The position numbers were made by a program, and so were the translations under genes. Source: Trichomonas vaginalis G3 (Eukaryota > Parabasalia > Trichomonadida > Trichomonadidae). Taken from it: a stretch of DNA of 64,000 bases. Positions 29,982 through 39,718 of the stretch are shown here, piece by piece. Location of the stretch: the NCBI RefSeq assembly GCF_026262505.1, contig NC_067207.1:28116082-28180081 (forward strand), given 5' to 3'. The notes under the pieces were generated by a model. The model was not told the origin of the DNA, searched no databases, and was given only the letters and a program-made list of their open reading frames with translations. Numbering within the stretch: the stretch's first letter is position 1; every line of letters begins with the position of its first letter.

Positions 29982-32894
29982 TTAGTTGGTCATTATCAGT
30001 GAGCAGTTTTGAATATCAAGTTTCTGATCTTCTTGCATTTCGAACATAGATTTAATCAAATTATTAATAATTGCAGACAGTTTCTTCTGGCCGATCTCCT
30101 GATGGACACCGTTTAGTTCCTGAACTGAAGAAATCTCTTTAATTGCGTCTTCAAACATCCAAACGTAAGCTGGGTATCCGCCAGTGTGTTCTTTAGTGAT
30201 TTTGAAGGATTTACCGTCTGAAAGATGGACTAAAATGTCTGAAGGTGTCGATGCCTGGCACATTCCGGCAATATTGACGATTTCGCAAGAATGTGATAAA
30301 TCTGTGTCGTTTCCATTCAAAGGAGAGAGCATATTATGGCAGGAATTAGAATCCATGGATGCAACAAACTGTGTTCTCGAAATAAGACTTTTGATAAGGC
30401 TTAAAATGTTAACTTTTGTTTTAGAATCTTCTTCATAGCATTGGATTTCGAAATCAGAAAAATCTAAGTGATCGCATATCATTAATGTATTAGAAAACTG
30501 GAAAATATCAGAAATTCGCTGTGGAAGTTCAACTGAAATTTGGAGGAACTTCACTTTGTTACTTTTATGAGAATCATATAATTCGCACAACAAACTTTCT
30601 AAATCTTTGAGAGGCCTTCTCATATAATTCTGGGTAGTCAATGGTTTAGGAAGTTTAGGACGTGCTCCACTTTCGATATTATCAAATGCTTTCACAATAG
30701 AAGGGAAGTATGGACCAATATCTGCTCTTTGAACTTGTAATGCAGAAATTGTAGAATTGGCGAAGAAATGATACAAATCAGATACAGTGGGTGAGTTAGG
30801 GATCCTCTTTATATCATAAGTAACTATGAATGTTGACTTAAAAACTCCTGTTGTAATGAGATCTGTGAAATGTCTCATCAAAACTGTCTTAATGAATGTA
30901 GATTTACCTGATTTCGGAGGTCCTGTGATAACTGTCTTTACGTAGAATGATATTCCACCTTCTGATCTCATGAATTTACGCAAGGTATCCTTCGCACTTT
31001 GAATTAAGCCGCCGTCAAGAGGATCTATCGAATAATCGGCATGAGCATGGTACTTAAACAGAGAGATAAGACTTTCGTCAGTAATATTGCTATTATCGTA
31101 AAGTCGCCAGACGTTTGTCAGCCAGTTTTGCTTATGTGCTGATTGTAGTCTAGCAACTCGTGATAATTTACGCTTGCTGTGGTCATCGCAGACATCGTAG
31201 AAGTTCTCGGCAAATGAAACGTTGTTTGTATCGAGATGATTAATAAACCTGTTTTTCATTGTAGTTGGATCGGCCAAAACTGAGAATGCAGAAGTAGCAA
31301 CACTTGGTGCTGTAGAACCGAGATCGCCTGGACTTCGTAAAACATTAAAAATGTCTTTAGAATCATAGTTTTTGATTCTTTTCACATTTGAATCGATTCT
31401 GACGATTTTCTTCAAATTTGTGAGAAAATCGAAAATTTCACCAGATTTTGAGCAACATATGTATTCAACTTCATTGAGGAACTCAATAAAAAGGTTTATT
31501 GCGTTTTCGTAATCATTGTCAAGGTGTAAATCGAAATTCATGTTATTAAGATCATCAACAACAGCAAAAACTCTGTTAAAATTAAAAATTTCAGACAAAA
31601 ATAAAGGAATTCGGACAACTCTATGCATAAACTCTGTTTCATTAGATTCTGATAACTGGTACAGTTCTGTTATGAAGTCATGTGCCTTTTTAAGACAAAC
31701 TTTGATATCTTCAGACGTATTTGGCTTAATATTGATCTTAGGAGGTACACGATCGGCTATTTGACAAAATGCCTTACGTAATGATGACAAATTGAGGCTG
31801 ATTTCCGGTACTTGGCAGCCAATTGCGTTTAACGACCTTTCTACAATGTAATGATACAAAGTCCACATATCAGTGTTCTCGTCCATGGATGAGAAATCAA
31901 ATGTGACTACAAACAAACGCTCATAGTCTTGTGCTGCAGCTGAATAAATCAAATATTGTAATGATGAATCTGCAATATACGTTGATTTACCAGAACAATG
32001 ATCACCTTTAATGGCGTAGTTTGATTGAATGATTGGTTCGCCATTTGATTCAATTCCCATGTTTTTAAGGTCATATGAAGCGCGACAAAGGTTTCCGAAG
32101 CTGTATTTCTCAAGATCATCTGGATTAGTAGCAATAATGTTAAGAACTTCATTTAGTTTCTTGTAGTTTTCGTCACCAAAACCATATGCCCAGATTGTAG
32201 AGAGCCAAATGTAGTTTTCTAGCTTGTTATCGCCTTGCTGTAGTGAATCATTGGCAAATTCACGTGTAATTCTGTCCAAATTTGCGAGAAATGAATTGAT
32301 ATCTTTGAAACTTGTTTGTTTTGTATTTTTCTTTGCGGATTCGCCATTTTTATTTCTTTTCTCGAATTTAGGAACGTTCTGCATAAGCGGAGGAGGCTTA
32401 ATTTGAGAAGATGAATTTTTATTTGAATTATTTTCATCGGAATCATCACTGTACTCGTCCTCTGAATCATAGTTTTGATCCTTTTGAGGGGACTTCTTGG
32501 AAAACACAAGAATCTTCGATTTTGCCGGTGAAGATTTTGGAGATTGTATTGGTGAATTGATTCCGTCCGAAGAATCGTCATCTTCGAGTTGTATTAATCC
32601 ACTAGAACCATTTTTATTAGGACTATTTGGCGTGTTTTTATCTGATTTTGAATTTTCAGGATTTAAACTTGAAAAATTCTCTGGTAATGGTTCTTCATCG
32701 TTAAATAACTGTATATCTCTGTTTCTTATGTCATTTCCGACTGTCTGAAGCGAAAAAAAGTTCGGAGTATGTTCTTTTAAAGTAAATTTCTTTAATTGGT
32801 AAGGTGTTGGCTGATCCACTGTTGAGAGGATAACTAAAGATGGACGAGATACTCCTTTCTTCTTTTTAATAGGACTTGAGGAAGAAGAACTCAT
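29982..32894 (-). CDS. Tandem P-loop NTPase, unrecognised family
   Basis: 970 residues from the ATG at 32,894 (MSSSSSSPIKKKKG); a longer frame upstream lacks ATG and runs into an inserted repeat. The N-terminal 210 residues are Ser/Asn/Pro-rich and disordered. There are two ATPase modules. The first has Walker A GDHCSGKS (about 297) and Walker B-like FAVVDDL (about 445). The second has Walker A GPPKSGKS (about 656) and Walker B-like LMICDHLDF (about 802). Both modules share the same order, with 'F-I-V-T-(F/Y)-D' and an 'L-Y-H-(Y/F)' helix between, so they arose by internal duplication. It resembles AAA+/STAND-type ATPases, but I cannot name a family; ORC-like and NACHT-like are only possibilities. 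A retroposon-like repeat is inserted 27 bases upstream of the start codon. Confidence 0.8.
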   Translation of the reverse strand: MSSSSSSPIKKKKGVSRPSLVILSTVDQPTPYQLKKFTLKEHTPNFFSLQTVGNDIRNRDIQLFNDEEPLPENFSSLNPENSKSDKNTPNSPNKNGSSGLIQLEDDDSSDGINSPIQSPKSSPAKSKILVFSKKSPQKDQNYDSEDEYSDDSDENNSNKNSSSQIKPPPLMQNVPKFEKRNKNGESAKKNTKQTSFKDINSFLANLDRITREFANDSLQQGDNKLENYIWLSTIWAYGFGDENYKKLNEVLNIIATNPDDLEKYSFGNLCRASYDLKNMGIESNGEPIIQSNYAIKGDHCSGKSTYIADSSLQYLIYSAAAQDYERLFVVTFDFSSMDENTDMWTLYHYIVERSLNAIGCQVPEISLNLSSLRKAFCQIADRVPPKINIKPNTSEDIKVCLKKAHDFITELYQLSESNETEFMHRVVRIPLFLSEIFNFNRVFAVVDDLNNMNFDLHLDNDYENAINLFIEFLNEVEYICCSKSGEIFDFLTNLKKIVRIDSNVKRIKNYDSKDIFNVLRSPGDLGSTAPSVATSAFSVLADPTTMKNRFINHLDTNNVSFAENFYDVCDDHSKRKLSRVARLQSAHKQNWLTNVWRLYDNSNITDESLISLFKYHAHADYSIDPLDGGLIQSAKDTLRKFMRSEGGISFYVKTVITGPPKSGKSTFIKTVLMRHFTDLITTGVFKSTFIVTYDIKRIPNSPTVSDLYHFFANSTISALQVQRADIGPYFPSIVKAFDNIESGARPKLPKPLTTQNYMRRPLKDLESLLCELYDSHKSNKVKFLQISVELPQRISDIFQFSNTLMICDHLDFSDFEIQCYEEDSKTKVNILSLIKSLISRTQFVASMDSNSCHNMLSPLNGNDTDLSHSCEIVNIAGMCQASTPSDILVHLSDGKSFKITKEHTGGYPAYVWMFEDAIKEISSVQELNGVHQEIGQKKLSAIINNLIKSMFEMQEDQKLDIQNCSLIMTN

Positions 32895-32920
32895 CTTTTT
32901 ATAATTTTTTTTTACAAAAT

Positions 32921-33238
32921 ATAGCAATTTCGTCTTTCGTAGGCAGTGGTGGTTGTTACAAAAGGTAACTTCGAATGTAGCGTGAAATCTGCAAAAAAAA
33001 TTCTGAAATTTGAATGGAGAACACAAAAATTGAATAGTTTACGTCAATAAAAAAGAGAAAAATGAAGCCAATGTGTCTCGAACCTAGGACTTAGAGCAGC
33101 AATCCAACTGTTTATCACATTACACTACATGCATCTCTCACCTCAGTGAATGAGATCAACTATATGATAACTTTTTCCCCATTATATTCTTGTGGAAAAG
33201 TGACAAATAGCAACTTTGACCCTCTCTCATAGCAATTT
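32921..33238. mobile_element. Retroposon-like repeat, truncated copy in a promoter
   Basis: A 298-bp unit (32,931-33,228), nearly identical to 17,260-17,557, between perfect 10-bp direct repeats ATAGCAATTT (32,921-32,930 and 33,229-33,238). It lacks the first 68 bases of the longer copy. It lies directly upstream of the tandem NTPase gene, so it must displace that gene's original initiator or supply a new one. Confidence 0.75.
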
Positions 33239-33356
33239 TTGAAAACATTAGTTTCTCAATTTCTGTCGTTCAATTTCCAATAAAATTAAAAATGGTCGTG
33301 GTGAATCATATGGTGATCTTATATTTTCATTTTCATTTTTTTTCGCAAAATTATTT

Positions 33357-33680
33357 CCCGCCAAAGTACAAAAGTGCCATAAATCTTATGGTGGAATGCT
33401 ACACGCTTACTCGTCCACTATGACACTACTCCTTCAACCTCCGAGGGTCGGGGGTAAATTTACTCGAAATTGGCAATGTTCGTTACGAAATCTCTCTTTC
33501 GATGAGAGACTTCGTAATGAGCATTGCCTTAAAGTACTCTAATAACTCTTTCCTAGTTCCCAAAAGGCCTTTGATTCTGTAATTAATCGAATAAAGCGGA
33601 GTTCTTACGAAGTCTCTCCCTTGATGGGAGGCATCGGAAGAACTCCGCCCAAGTGTAATGTAGTTGAGGTGATTGACCCA
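33357..33680. mobile_element. Solo arm of the hairpin-module fold-back element
   Basis: Starts CCCGCCAAAGTACAAAAGTGCCATA, like the ends of the element at 25,097-27,732, and follows its right arm (reversed) closely. It contains two of the hairpin modules (about 33,463-33,527 and 33,597-33,652) and the intervening CTTTCCTAGTTCCCAAAAGGCC spacer. The outermost AGAAGCGCAAT module and the opposite arm are missing. This is either a deletion product or a recombination remnant. Confidence 0.75.
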
Positions 33681-33847
33681 ACAAACTTGTAAAAGGAACT
33701 ACCAAATTAACCATGTTATCAATATGATTCTTATCTTCTTTGATATATATATTCTAATATTACAAAATCATTTCAAAATAAAATATATGAAAGTTTTAAA
33801 GATAAACGCTTTAATATAAATTATCAACTAAAAAGAGCTGCATTATA

Positions 33848-34270
33848 TCATTGTAATGAAGATAGATAATCTTTCATTTTATTATTTCCATAATCGAATA
33901 ATGTTTTTCCATTTTTGTCCTTTGCCTCTTTATTTACTCCAATTGAGATAAGATATTTAACAACTTCAAGATGACCAAAATCTGATGCCCAAATAAGTGG
34001 AGTCCATCCATCATTATCCTTTGCTTCTTTATTAAATCCAATTGAGATAAGATATTTAACAACTTCAAGATGACCTTCTCTTGATGCATGAATTAGTGGA
34101 GTTCTTTCATTTTGATCCTTTGCTTCAAGTTGATCTTTTTCTAATGCATAATATAGTGGAGTTTTTCTATAATAGGAATGTTCTTTATCACAGCCATTTT
34201 TAATGAGAGATTTAACAAGTCTAAGATTTCCTTTTTCACATGCTACATGAAATATATTATTCTCAATAAA
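33848..34270 (-). pseudogene. Ankyrin-repeat gene fragment, 5'-truncated
   Basis: An open stretch of about 140 codons on the minus strand with a stop but no start; an in-frame TAG precedes it at about 34,271. It reads as four ankyrin repeats (FHVACEKGNLRLVKSLIKNG, a degenerate one, then two almost identical GHLEVVKYLISIG repeats) and a typical short C-terminal cap (LFDYGNNKMKDYLSSLQ). It is related to the ankyrin gene at 28,019 but not a recent copy of it. It lies just inside a region rich in fold-back sequence, and just downstream of the Hsp70 gene's 3' end. Confidence 0.75.
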
Positions 34271-34323
34271 CTAATAATATAAAATCATAAAAATTTATTT
34301 TTTTTAAAACATAATTTAGTAAA

Positions 34324-36546
34324 TTACAAAGCATCATCTTCTATTATATCAACTTCAGGAACGAAGTCTGTATCTGTGGATATTTTATCTCTTATTTTTC
34401 CAAACAAATCCGTAAAAAATCCTTTTTTAGAATTTTTCTTTTCTTCTTCTTTTTTCTTGTATTCTTTCATGTTTCTGATTCTGTCCAATTCCTTGATCAG
34501 CTCATCTGCTATTTGGTTGATGTCTAATGCCTTCACCGGTCTATCCTTATTCATAGGAGACTTATTAATTATCTCAGCAAACTCGTTGTATTTCTTTTTC
34601 GTTTCATTGACTTTTTCCTGGATTCTTTCGATGTTCTTTTGACCAACAAACGACTTGTTGATTGGAACTTCCAAGAATGCGTAGTTCTCTGCTACTTGTA
34701 CAAGTTTGTATAGCTTAGTCATGACTTGCGAAATAGTAGAATTCTCGCGGATTCTGTTGTAAACAATGTTTGTTTTGTTTTTCAGGTTTTCGAGCTGTTC
34801 TTCGAATATTTCTGGATCGTATTCTTCTTGGTTATCATTAAGGAATGTCATTGAGTCTTTGGCAATGGTTTCGATGTCTTTTCTTTCGAAATCTGTTGAA
34901 AATAACTTCATCGTCATGTTGAACTTGATTTCTCGAAGAGATCTGCTTGCAAGGGTTTCAATCTCCTTCCTTGCAATCAAAATACGACGCTCATTCTCGT
35001 ATCTGCCCATAACGGAACCGTGGATTGTCGTATTTTGTATATATTTTGCAAGAATTGAAAAACCAATCTCTTCGCATGTGCTTTCATCATCTTCTGACAT
35101 ACATCCTGTAACAGAATATATATCAAATGGTTCATTTGAAAATTCAATAGTTGTAAACTGAAAATTTTTGCGATTCGAAATGGCGTAAAACAATGATCTA
35201 TGTTCAATACCGTCTGGGAAGCCGTATGTGTACTGCATAGGTATGAATGACGCTATTCCGGCAAATTTAAGATTACTGTTCAAAGGATGGCCGTATTCAA
35301 CAAGAGGGAAGTGATCATCTTCAGTATTTAAAATAATTGAATGGGAACTGAAGTTATTTTGATAGATGAAAGGACGCAATAATGATCTCTCGAGTATTTG
35401 CTGTGCAACAGTACCAGTTCCATAAGCTATTGCCTCATCAGAATTCAAAGAATGATTTACAATATGCAAAGCTTCACGAATTGAGTCTGCAATGTACGGT
35501 ATACGCGATGAACCACCGAGAATTTCTACTTCTTGTGGATAAAAATGCCTACAAGCCAGTCTAATTACATTTAATACTGAATCTCTTAATGGCTTGAGGA
35601 ATTTGATGAAATCTTGGCGGAGGAATGTAATGTTATACTCTACACCAGGTCGTAAGTCGAAAGCTTCTTCTGCTCTTTGAGATAAACTCAATTTTATTTT
35701 AATTTTTTCAGCAACATCATATAATTTGTGATATTCTTGAGTTGTAAGGTTGCCCATATTGTAATGTTCGATTAAGTAATTAGCAAAATTATGTGTTACG
35801 TCGTCTCCACCGAAATTTTCGTCATAAGCGTAGGATTTTCTTGTAATTTCTGGAGAAGCAGCATCTGACTTCATCCTGAAGTTGTATACGTATGCTTTTG
35901 TTGATGATGCGCCGATATCAACGAATAAAACGTCTTTGCTGTTATTATAAAAAGATTTTGTTCTAGAAACAGTATATGTTGTTGCCACTGATGTTGCTTC
36001 ATCGCAAATGACATCACAGTAGATTCCTGCTTGTTTAATAGAATTTCGAATGATTTCTCTTTGAATTACAGTGAAATGAGTAGGGACAGACACTGATATT
36101 CCTGTAACGGATTGATCAGGAAGCAGTTCTCTTGCAATTAATTGAAAATACATCGAGATTAAGTTGTGAATTGGAAGTCTTGCAGCAGATGTGTTAACAT
36201 GGAAGCGGGCGGCAATTTGTTCTTGCTTTTCTGGTAGCATGTCGATGAAATTAAACAAATGCCCTGTTGCCATCCATGGACGATGCTTCAAATATTGATA
36301 AGCTTTATCACCTATCGCTGCTGTCAGTAGACGTCCTTCTTTTGGGGATATGGGTATCTCGCCTGATAAGTTGAATTGCTTATCTGCACGAAAGCCGATG
36401 TACGTTGGCGTTAATCTTCTTCCAAGTAAGTTTAAAGATATCTCTGGCGATTCGGAGTCCTCAAAAACATATCCTTTAGTATATGCAGACCCCACATCAA
36501 GCGATAAAAACTTAGAAGAAATTAGATAAAGTAACAAGGAAAGCAT
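34324..36546 (-). CDS. Grp170/HYOU1-like Hsp70 of the endoplasmic reticulum
   Basis: 740 residues from the ATG at 36,546, chosen over a longer ATG-less frame. The N-terminus (MLSLLLYLISSKFLSL) is a signal peptide running directly into phosphate motif 1, DVGSAYTKGYVF. The Hsp70 ATPase domain continues with VSVPTHFTVIQREIIRNSI, phosphate motif 2 VDIGASSTKAYVY (about 204) and the adenosine motif EILGGSSRIPYI (about 342). A beta domain and a long helical C-terminal domain with a Lys/Glu-rich segment follow. The order matches the large ER Hsp70s (HYOU1/Lhs1), which act as nucleotide exchange factors for BiP and help protein import and folding. It is shorter than HYOU1. The C-terminus is acidic and ends DDAL, only loosely like a KDEL-type retrieval signal. 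An Inr-like TCACTTTT lies about 50 bases upstream of the start. Confidence 0.85.
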   Translation of the reverse strand: MLSLLLYLISSKFLSLDVGSAYTKGYVFEDSESPEISLNLLGRRLTPTYIGFRADKQFNLSGEIPISPKEGRLLTAAIGDKAYQYLKHRPWMATGHLFNFIDMLPEKQEQIAARFHVNTSAARLPIHNLISMYFQLIARELLPDQSVTGISVSVPTHFTVIQREIIRNSIKQAGIYCDVICDEATSVATTYTVSRTKSFYNNSKDVLFVDIGASSTKAYVYNFRMKSDAASPEITRKSYAYDENFGGDDVTHNFANYLIEHYNMGNLTTQEYHKLYDVAEKIKIKLSLSQRAEEAFDLRPGVEYNITFLRQDFIKFLKPLRDSVLNVIRLACRHFYPQEVEILGGSSRIPYIADSIREALHIVNHSLNSDEAIAYGTGTVAQQILERSLLRPFIYQNNFSSHSIILNTEDDHFPLVEYGHPLNSNLKFAGIASFIPMQYTYGFPDGIEHRSLFYAISNRKNFQFTTIEFSNEPFDIYSVTGCMSEDDESTCEEIGFSILAKYIQNTTIHGSVMGRYENERRILIARKEIETLASRSLREIKFNMTMKLFSTDFERKDIETIAKDSMTFLNDNQEEYDPEIFEEQLENLKNKTNIVYNRIRENSTISQVMTKLYKLVQVAENYAFLEVPINKSFVGQKNIERIQEKVNETKKKYNEFAEIINKSPMNKDRPVKALDINQIADELIKELDRIRNMKEYKKKEEEKKNSKKGFFTDLFGKIRDKISTDTDFVPEVDIIEDDAL

Positions 36547-36955
36547 CGATGTCACTTTTATCGTTTCGAAATTAATTATTTCTTTCGCATCAAAAGTGAC
36601 GATACTGCTCAAATTTTTGGAGTTATAACTTATACAACAACATTTATAATATCCTTGAAAAGGAGATTCTCATCTTAGTTTTGCTCAACTACAAATTTTT
36701 ATTTGAGCAGTTATTCAAACGATGATAATAGACTTTCGAACATTCCAAATCATTAGTAGAGTTAAAGTACATTCAAAATCATACATTCTTTTCATCAGAA
36801 TTCAAAATAATTATTCTTTATCTTCAAAAATTTGAACAATAATTAGCGAATTGAGAGCTAATAGAGCTTGGAAAGTAAAAAGTAAATCATATATTTAGGT
36901 AAACAAATATTAAAAGAGTTTACATATAAGGAATAAAAGAAAATAATTAATTTCC
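36547..36955. other. Intergenic, nothing recognised
   Basis: AT-rich spacer between the Hsp70 promoter side and the 3' end of the sugar porter gene. It includes the Inr-like TCACTTTT of the Hsp70 gene at about 36,591-36,598 (minus strand). Confidence 0.55.
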
Positions 36956-38260
36956 TTAAGCTGTTTGCTTAACCTCACTGTCTTCCTTGTTCTCATCCCA
37001 GTCAAGGTTTTCTTCCTTCTTTTCATTTGGTTCTGTGATGTAGAAGAAGCCGAAAACAGCACCAAGGATAGCAATGATAGCGAAAATGAGGGATGTCCAC
37101 ATGAGACCAATGCCGGATGTTCTCTTGCCGTTAGCATCAGTTGAACCCTTGAGCCATGGGAAGATGAAGATAACGATGAATGAGAAGAGCTGGTTAGCCA
37201 TTGAGATCATAGAAGCACCCATTGAACGGACGGAGTCTGGGAAGAGTTCTGGAACAACGAACCATGGGATTGGACCAAGAGCAGCGCCAAAGAAGAACAT
37301 GTAGATGAAGATAACGACAATGGAAAGCCAGTCAGCCCATCCGTAGTTATAGTTGAGAGCGAAGATGATGAGCATGATACCGCAGCCGCATGTTGAGATG
37401 CAGAAAAGTGGACGTCTGCCAAGCCAGTCGACAAGTAAACCAGATGTGAAAACGGCAAGTAACTGAGCAGCAACGGAGATTGTTGAAGCAATGCCGGAAT
37501 CGAGTGGAGCACCGACTTCCTTGAAGTTTTCATCGAGGTTAGTAAGGATGGCGTTGATACCAGCGAATTGTTGGATGAACATCATAGCGATACCAACGAG
37601 AAGCTTGCCAAGATATTGCTTCTGGAAGACTGATTCCTTCTTGACTTCTTCCTTGTTATCTTCTTCCTTCTTGACGGCGCCTGTTTCTGGGCAAACCCAA
37701 ATAAGAGCAGCACCAGCAAAGTTCAAAACAGCGCATGTAATTTCAAGAGACCACCACTTTGTAGCGTTCTTGGAAAGGTTGACTGTCCAGTTGCCCTGAA
37801 GGTACATGATAATGATACCAATAACGCAGCCGATCTGGTTGAGGTTGCCGAAGAAGCCTGTAAGACCAGCTGGAGCAGCTTCAACGAGCATTGTTGGAGC
37901 AATTGATGTAACACCACCGATAATGAGACCCTGGAGAGCTCTCATAACGATCATAAGAGCGAAAGCTTTCTTTGTTGTAGCTAACATGATCAAGTATGTA
38001 ACTGCAGAAGCGATTTGAAGGATGCAGAAGACTAATCTTCTTGGAAGGAATGTTAATAACCATGTTGTGATGAATGGACCGACAATGGCTAAGAGTGGGA
38101 GAATAGCATTGAACCATGTTGTGCTCATTTTAGAGATTCCCCAATAATCTTGGAAGAATGGAACTAATGGCGATGGGAAGCCAACAGTATAGCCGAAATT
38201 CATTGAACCTGTCATGATGATCAAGCCATAGATCAACTCGTGGACGCAGAAATTAACCAT
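36956..38260 (-). CDS. MFS sugar-porter-type transporter
   Basis: 434 residues from the ATG at 38,260, with about 11-12 hydrophobic membrane segments. Sugar-porter landmarks: the cytoplasmic VDWLGRRPLF signature after helix 8 (about 273), PETG in the central loop (about 188-196) followed by a charged loop with KKEEDNKEEVKKE, QQFAGINAI at the start of the second half (the QQxxGxN hexose-site motif), and VVPELFPDSVRSMGAS (about 333). It most likely carries hexoses by facilitated transport across the plasma membrane. The N-terminal half lacks a perfect DRxGRR motif. Codon use is GC-richer than its neighbours, as in highly expressed trichomonad genes. An Inr, TCATTTTTC, starts 14 bases upstream of the ATG. 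Confidence 0.9.
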   Translation of the reverse strand: MVNFCVHELIYGLIIMTGSMNFGYTVGFPSPLVPFFQDYWGISKMSTTWFNAILPLLAIVGPFITTWLLTFLPRRLVFCILQIASAVTYLIMLATTKKAFALMIVMRALQGLIIGGVTSIAPTMLVEAAPAGLTGFFGNLNQIGCVIGIIIMYLQGNWTVNLSKNATKWWSLEITCAVLNFAGAALIWVCPETGAVKKEEDNKEEVKKESVFQKQYLGKLLVGIAMMFIQQFAGINAILTNLDENFKEVGAPLDSGIASTISVAAQLLAVFTSGLLVDWLGRRPLFCISTCGCGIMLIIFALNYNYGWADWLSIVVIFIYMFFFGAALGPIPWFVVPELFPDSVRSMGASMISMANQLFSFIVIFIFPWLKGSTDANGKRTSGIGLMWTSLIFAIIAILGAVFGFFYITEPNEKKEENLDWDENKEDSEVKQTA

Positions 38261-38266
38261 GAGTAA

Positions 38267-38275
38267 GAAAAATGA
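38267..38275 (-). promoter_or_regulatory. Inr of the MFS transporter gene
   Basis: The minus strand reads TCATTTTTC with A(+1) at 38,273, 13 bases from the start codon. It fits TCA(+1)YTWY. Confidence 0.7.
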
Positions 38276-39718
38276 AGTTATGATTTCAAAGGGTCGTGAT
38301 TTCTTATCAAATTTCTGAACTCTCTGAAATTATAACAGGTCTTATTCAATTTCTGAGATCGACGGGTTGAATGATATTATAAAAAAATTTACGTGAATAT
38401 ATCAAACGTTTTTATGATTCCAATCATTTTACCTAGAACCTAAACTCAATAGAATATTAATTGAATTACCATCCAAAAATTTGAGAGAGATCCATTTCTT
38501 CAGAAAAAATGCACAGTTTGTAAAGTAAACAACTTTTTGTTCCAATATCAAAAGGCATAGTTGTTGCAATTCAATCTTATTTTAAAAAGATAAAAAAATT
38601 AACAAAAATGTCTGGAACCAATATGATAATATCAGTGATATATTAAATTCCTAAAACTATAAAAAATTATTCAATTTCAATTGACTGCATTGAAACTGTG
38701 ATACAATGGGCCACAGTATGAGTTTTGTAAAAATCTATACTGTAAACGGATTTGTAACCTTCTTCTATACCCATATTTATTAGCAAGAATTATTCAAACT
38801 GAAACAAGAATCTTTTATTAAAATAAATACATCATACATCATTTCATGCATCAAATAATGATTCTACCATGACAAAAATTATGATTACAGCCAATGTATT
38901 TAGAAAATAGCCTTAACTTCTGAAAATTGATTTCCAAATGATTGTTTTATTAAAATAATGAGATCATTTTGTTTCAACACATCTATATATACATATTCAA
39001 TTAGCGAAACTTCTTATTTAAACAAATCATATAATTTTTCATCAAATTTTATAACATTTAGTCAATAGATTAAGTTTAATATAACTATCCAAACTTAGAC
39101 AGAATATCGGCAATACACATATGACTATTATTTGTATTTTTTTTTAATTTAATATAAGATCTATTACATCAGAGACATTGCAGTTACTTTATAATTGATC
39201 GCATTTAAAGAAATATTGATTATTTAGAATAATTAACTCAATATACAATTTTTGATTTAAAATTTACTATAATTTTTAATTTCTTTAAATTGATATCTTT
39301 AGGAAAGACCTTTTCTATTGAAAACATAGTTTATTGCTAATTTTTACCTATCCTTTATAATGGATTTCTCATCTCAATGTGATAAATGGATCTTTTCTGA
39401 TTCAATATCTGCATGCACATACAATGAAATAGAATTTTACTATCTTTGCTTGTAACTTCTCTCGGATGTCAATCCATTCTCTCAATTTTTCCTTAATCTT
39501 AAAGCACCAATCTCCTTATGTAGAAAGTTTCGTATGGCAAATAAAAGTAACCTCTATAACTTTTAGATAATTTCATTTGACTAAGCCAACTTCCATAGAA
39601 TTTCAACACCTTGTGTCCAATTAAGAGGGGAAAAATTTTAAATTTTAGGCGCTAGATTTTGAAAATATCACATCCCACATAAAATTATAAAAAAAATTGA
39701 AAAGAGAGACAAAAATTT
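38276..39718. other. Long AT-rich intergenic stretch, nothing recognised
   Basis: About 1.4 kb between the sugar porter promoter and the 3' end of the exchanger gene. I see no gene, RNA, inverted ends or clear repeats. Confidence 0.55.

Noticed and set aside
36591-36612. Upstream non-ATG start for the Hsp70 gene (22 extra residues)
   Set aside because: It lacks ATG, the Inr-like TCACTTTT lies within it, and the internal ATG at 36,546 opens directly onto a signal peptide.
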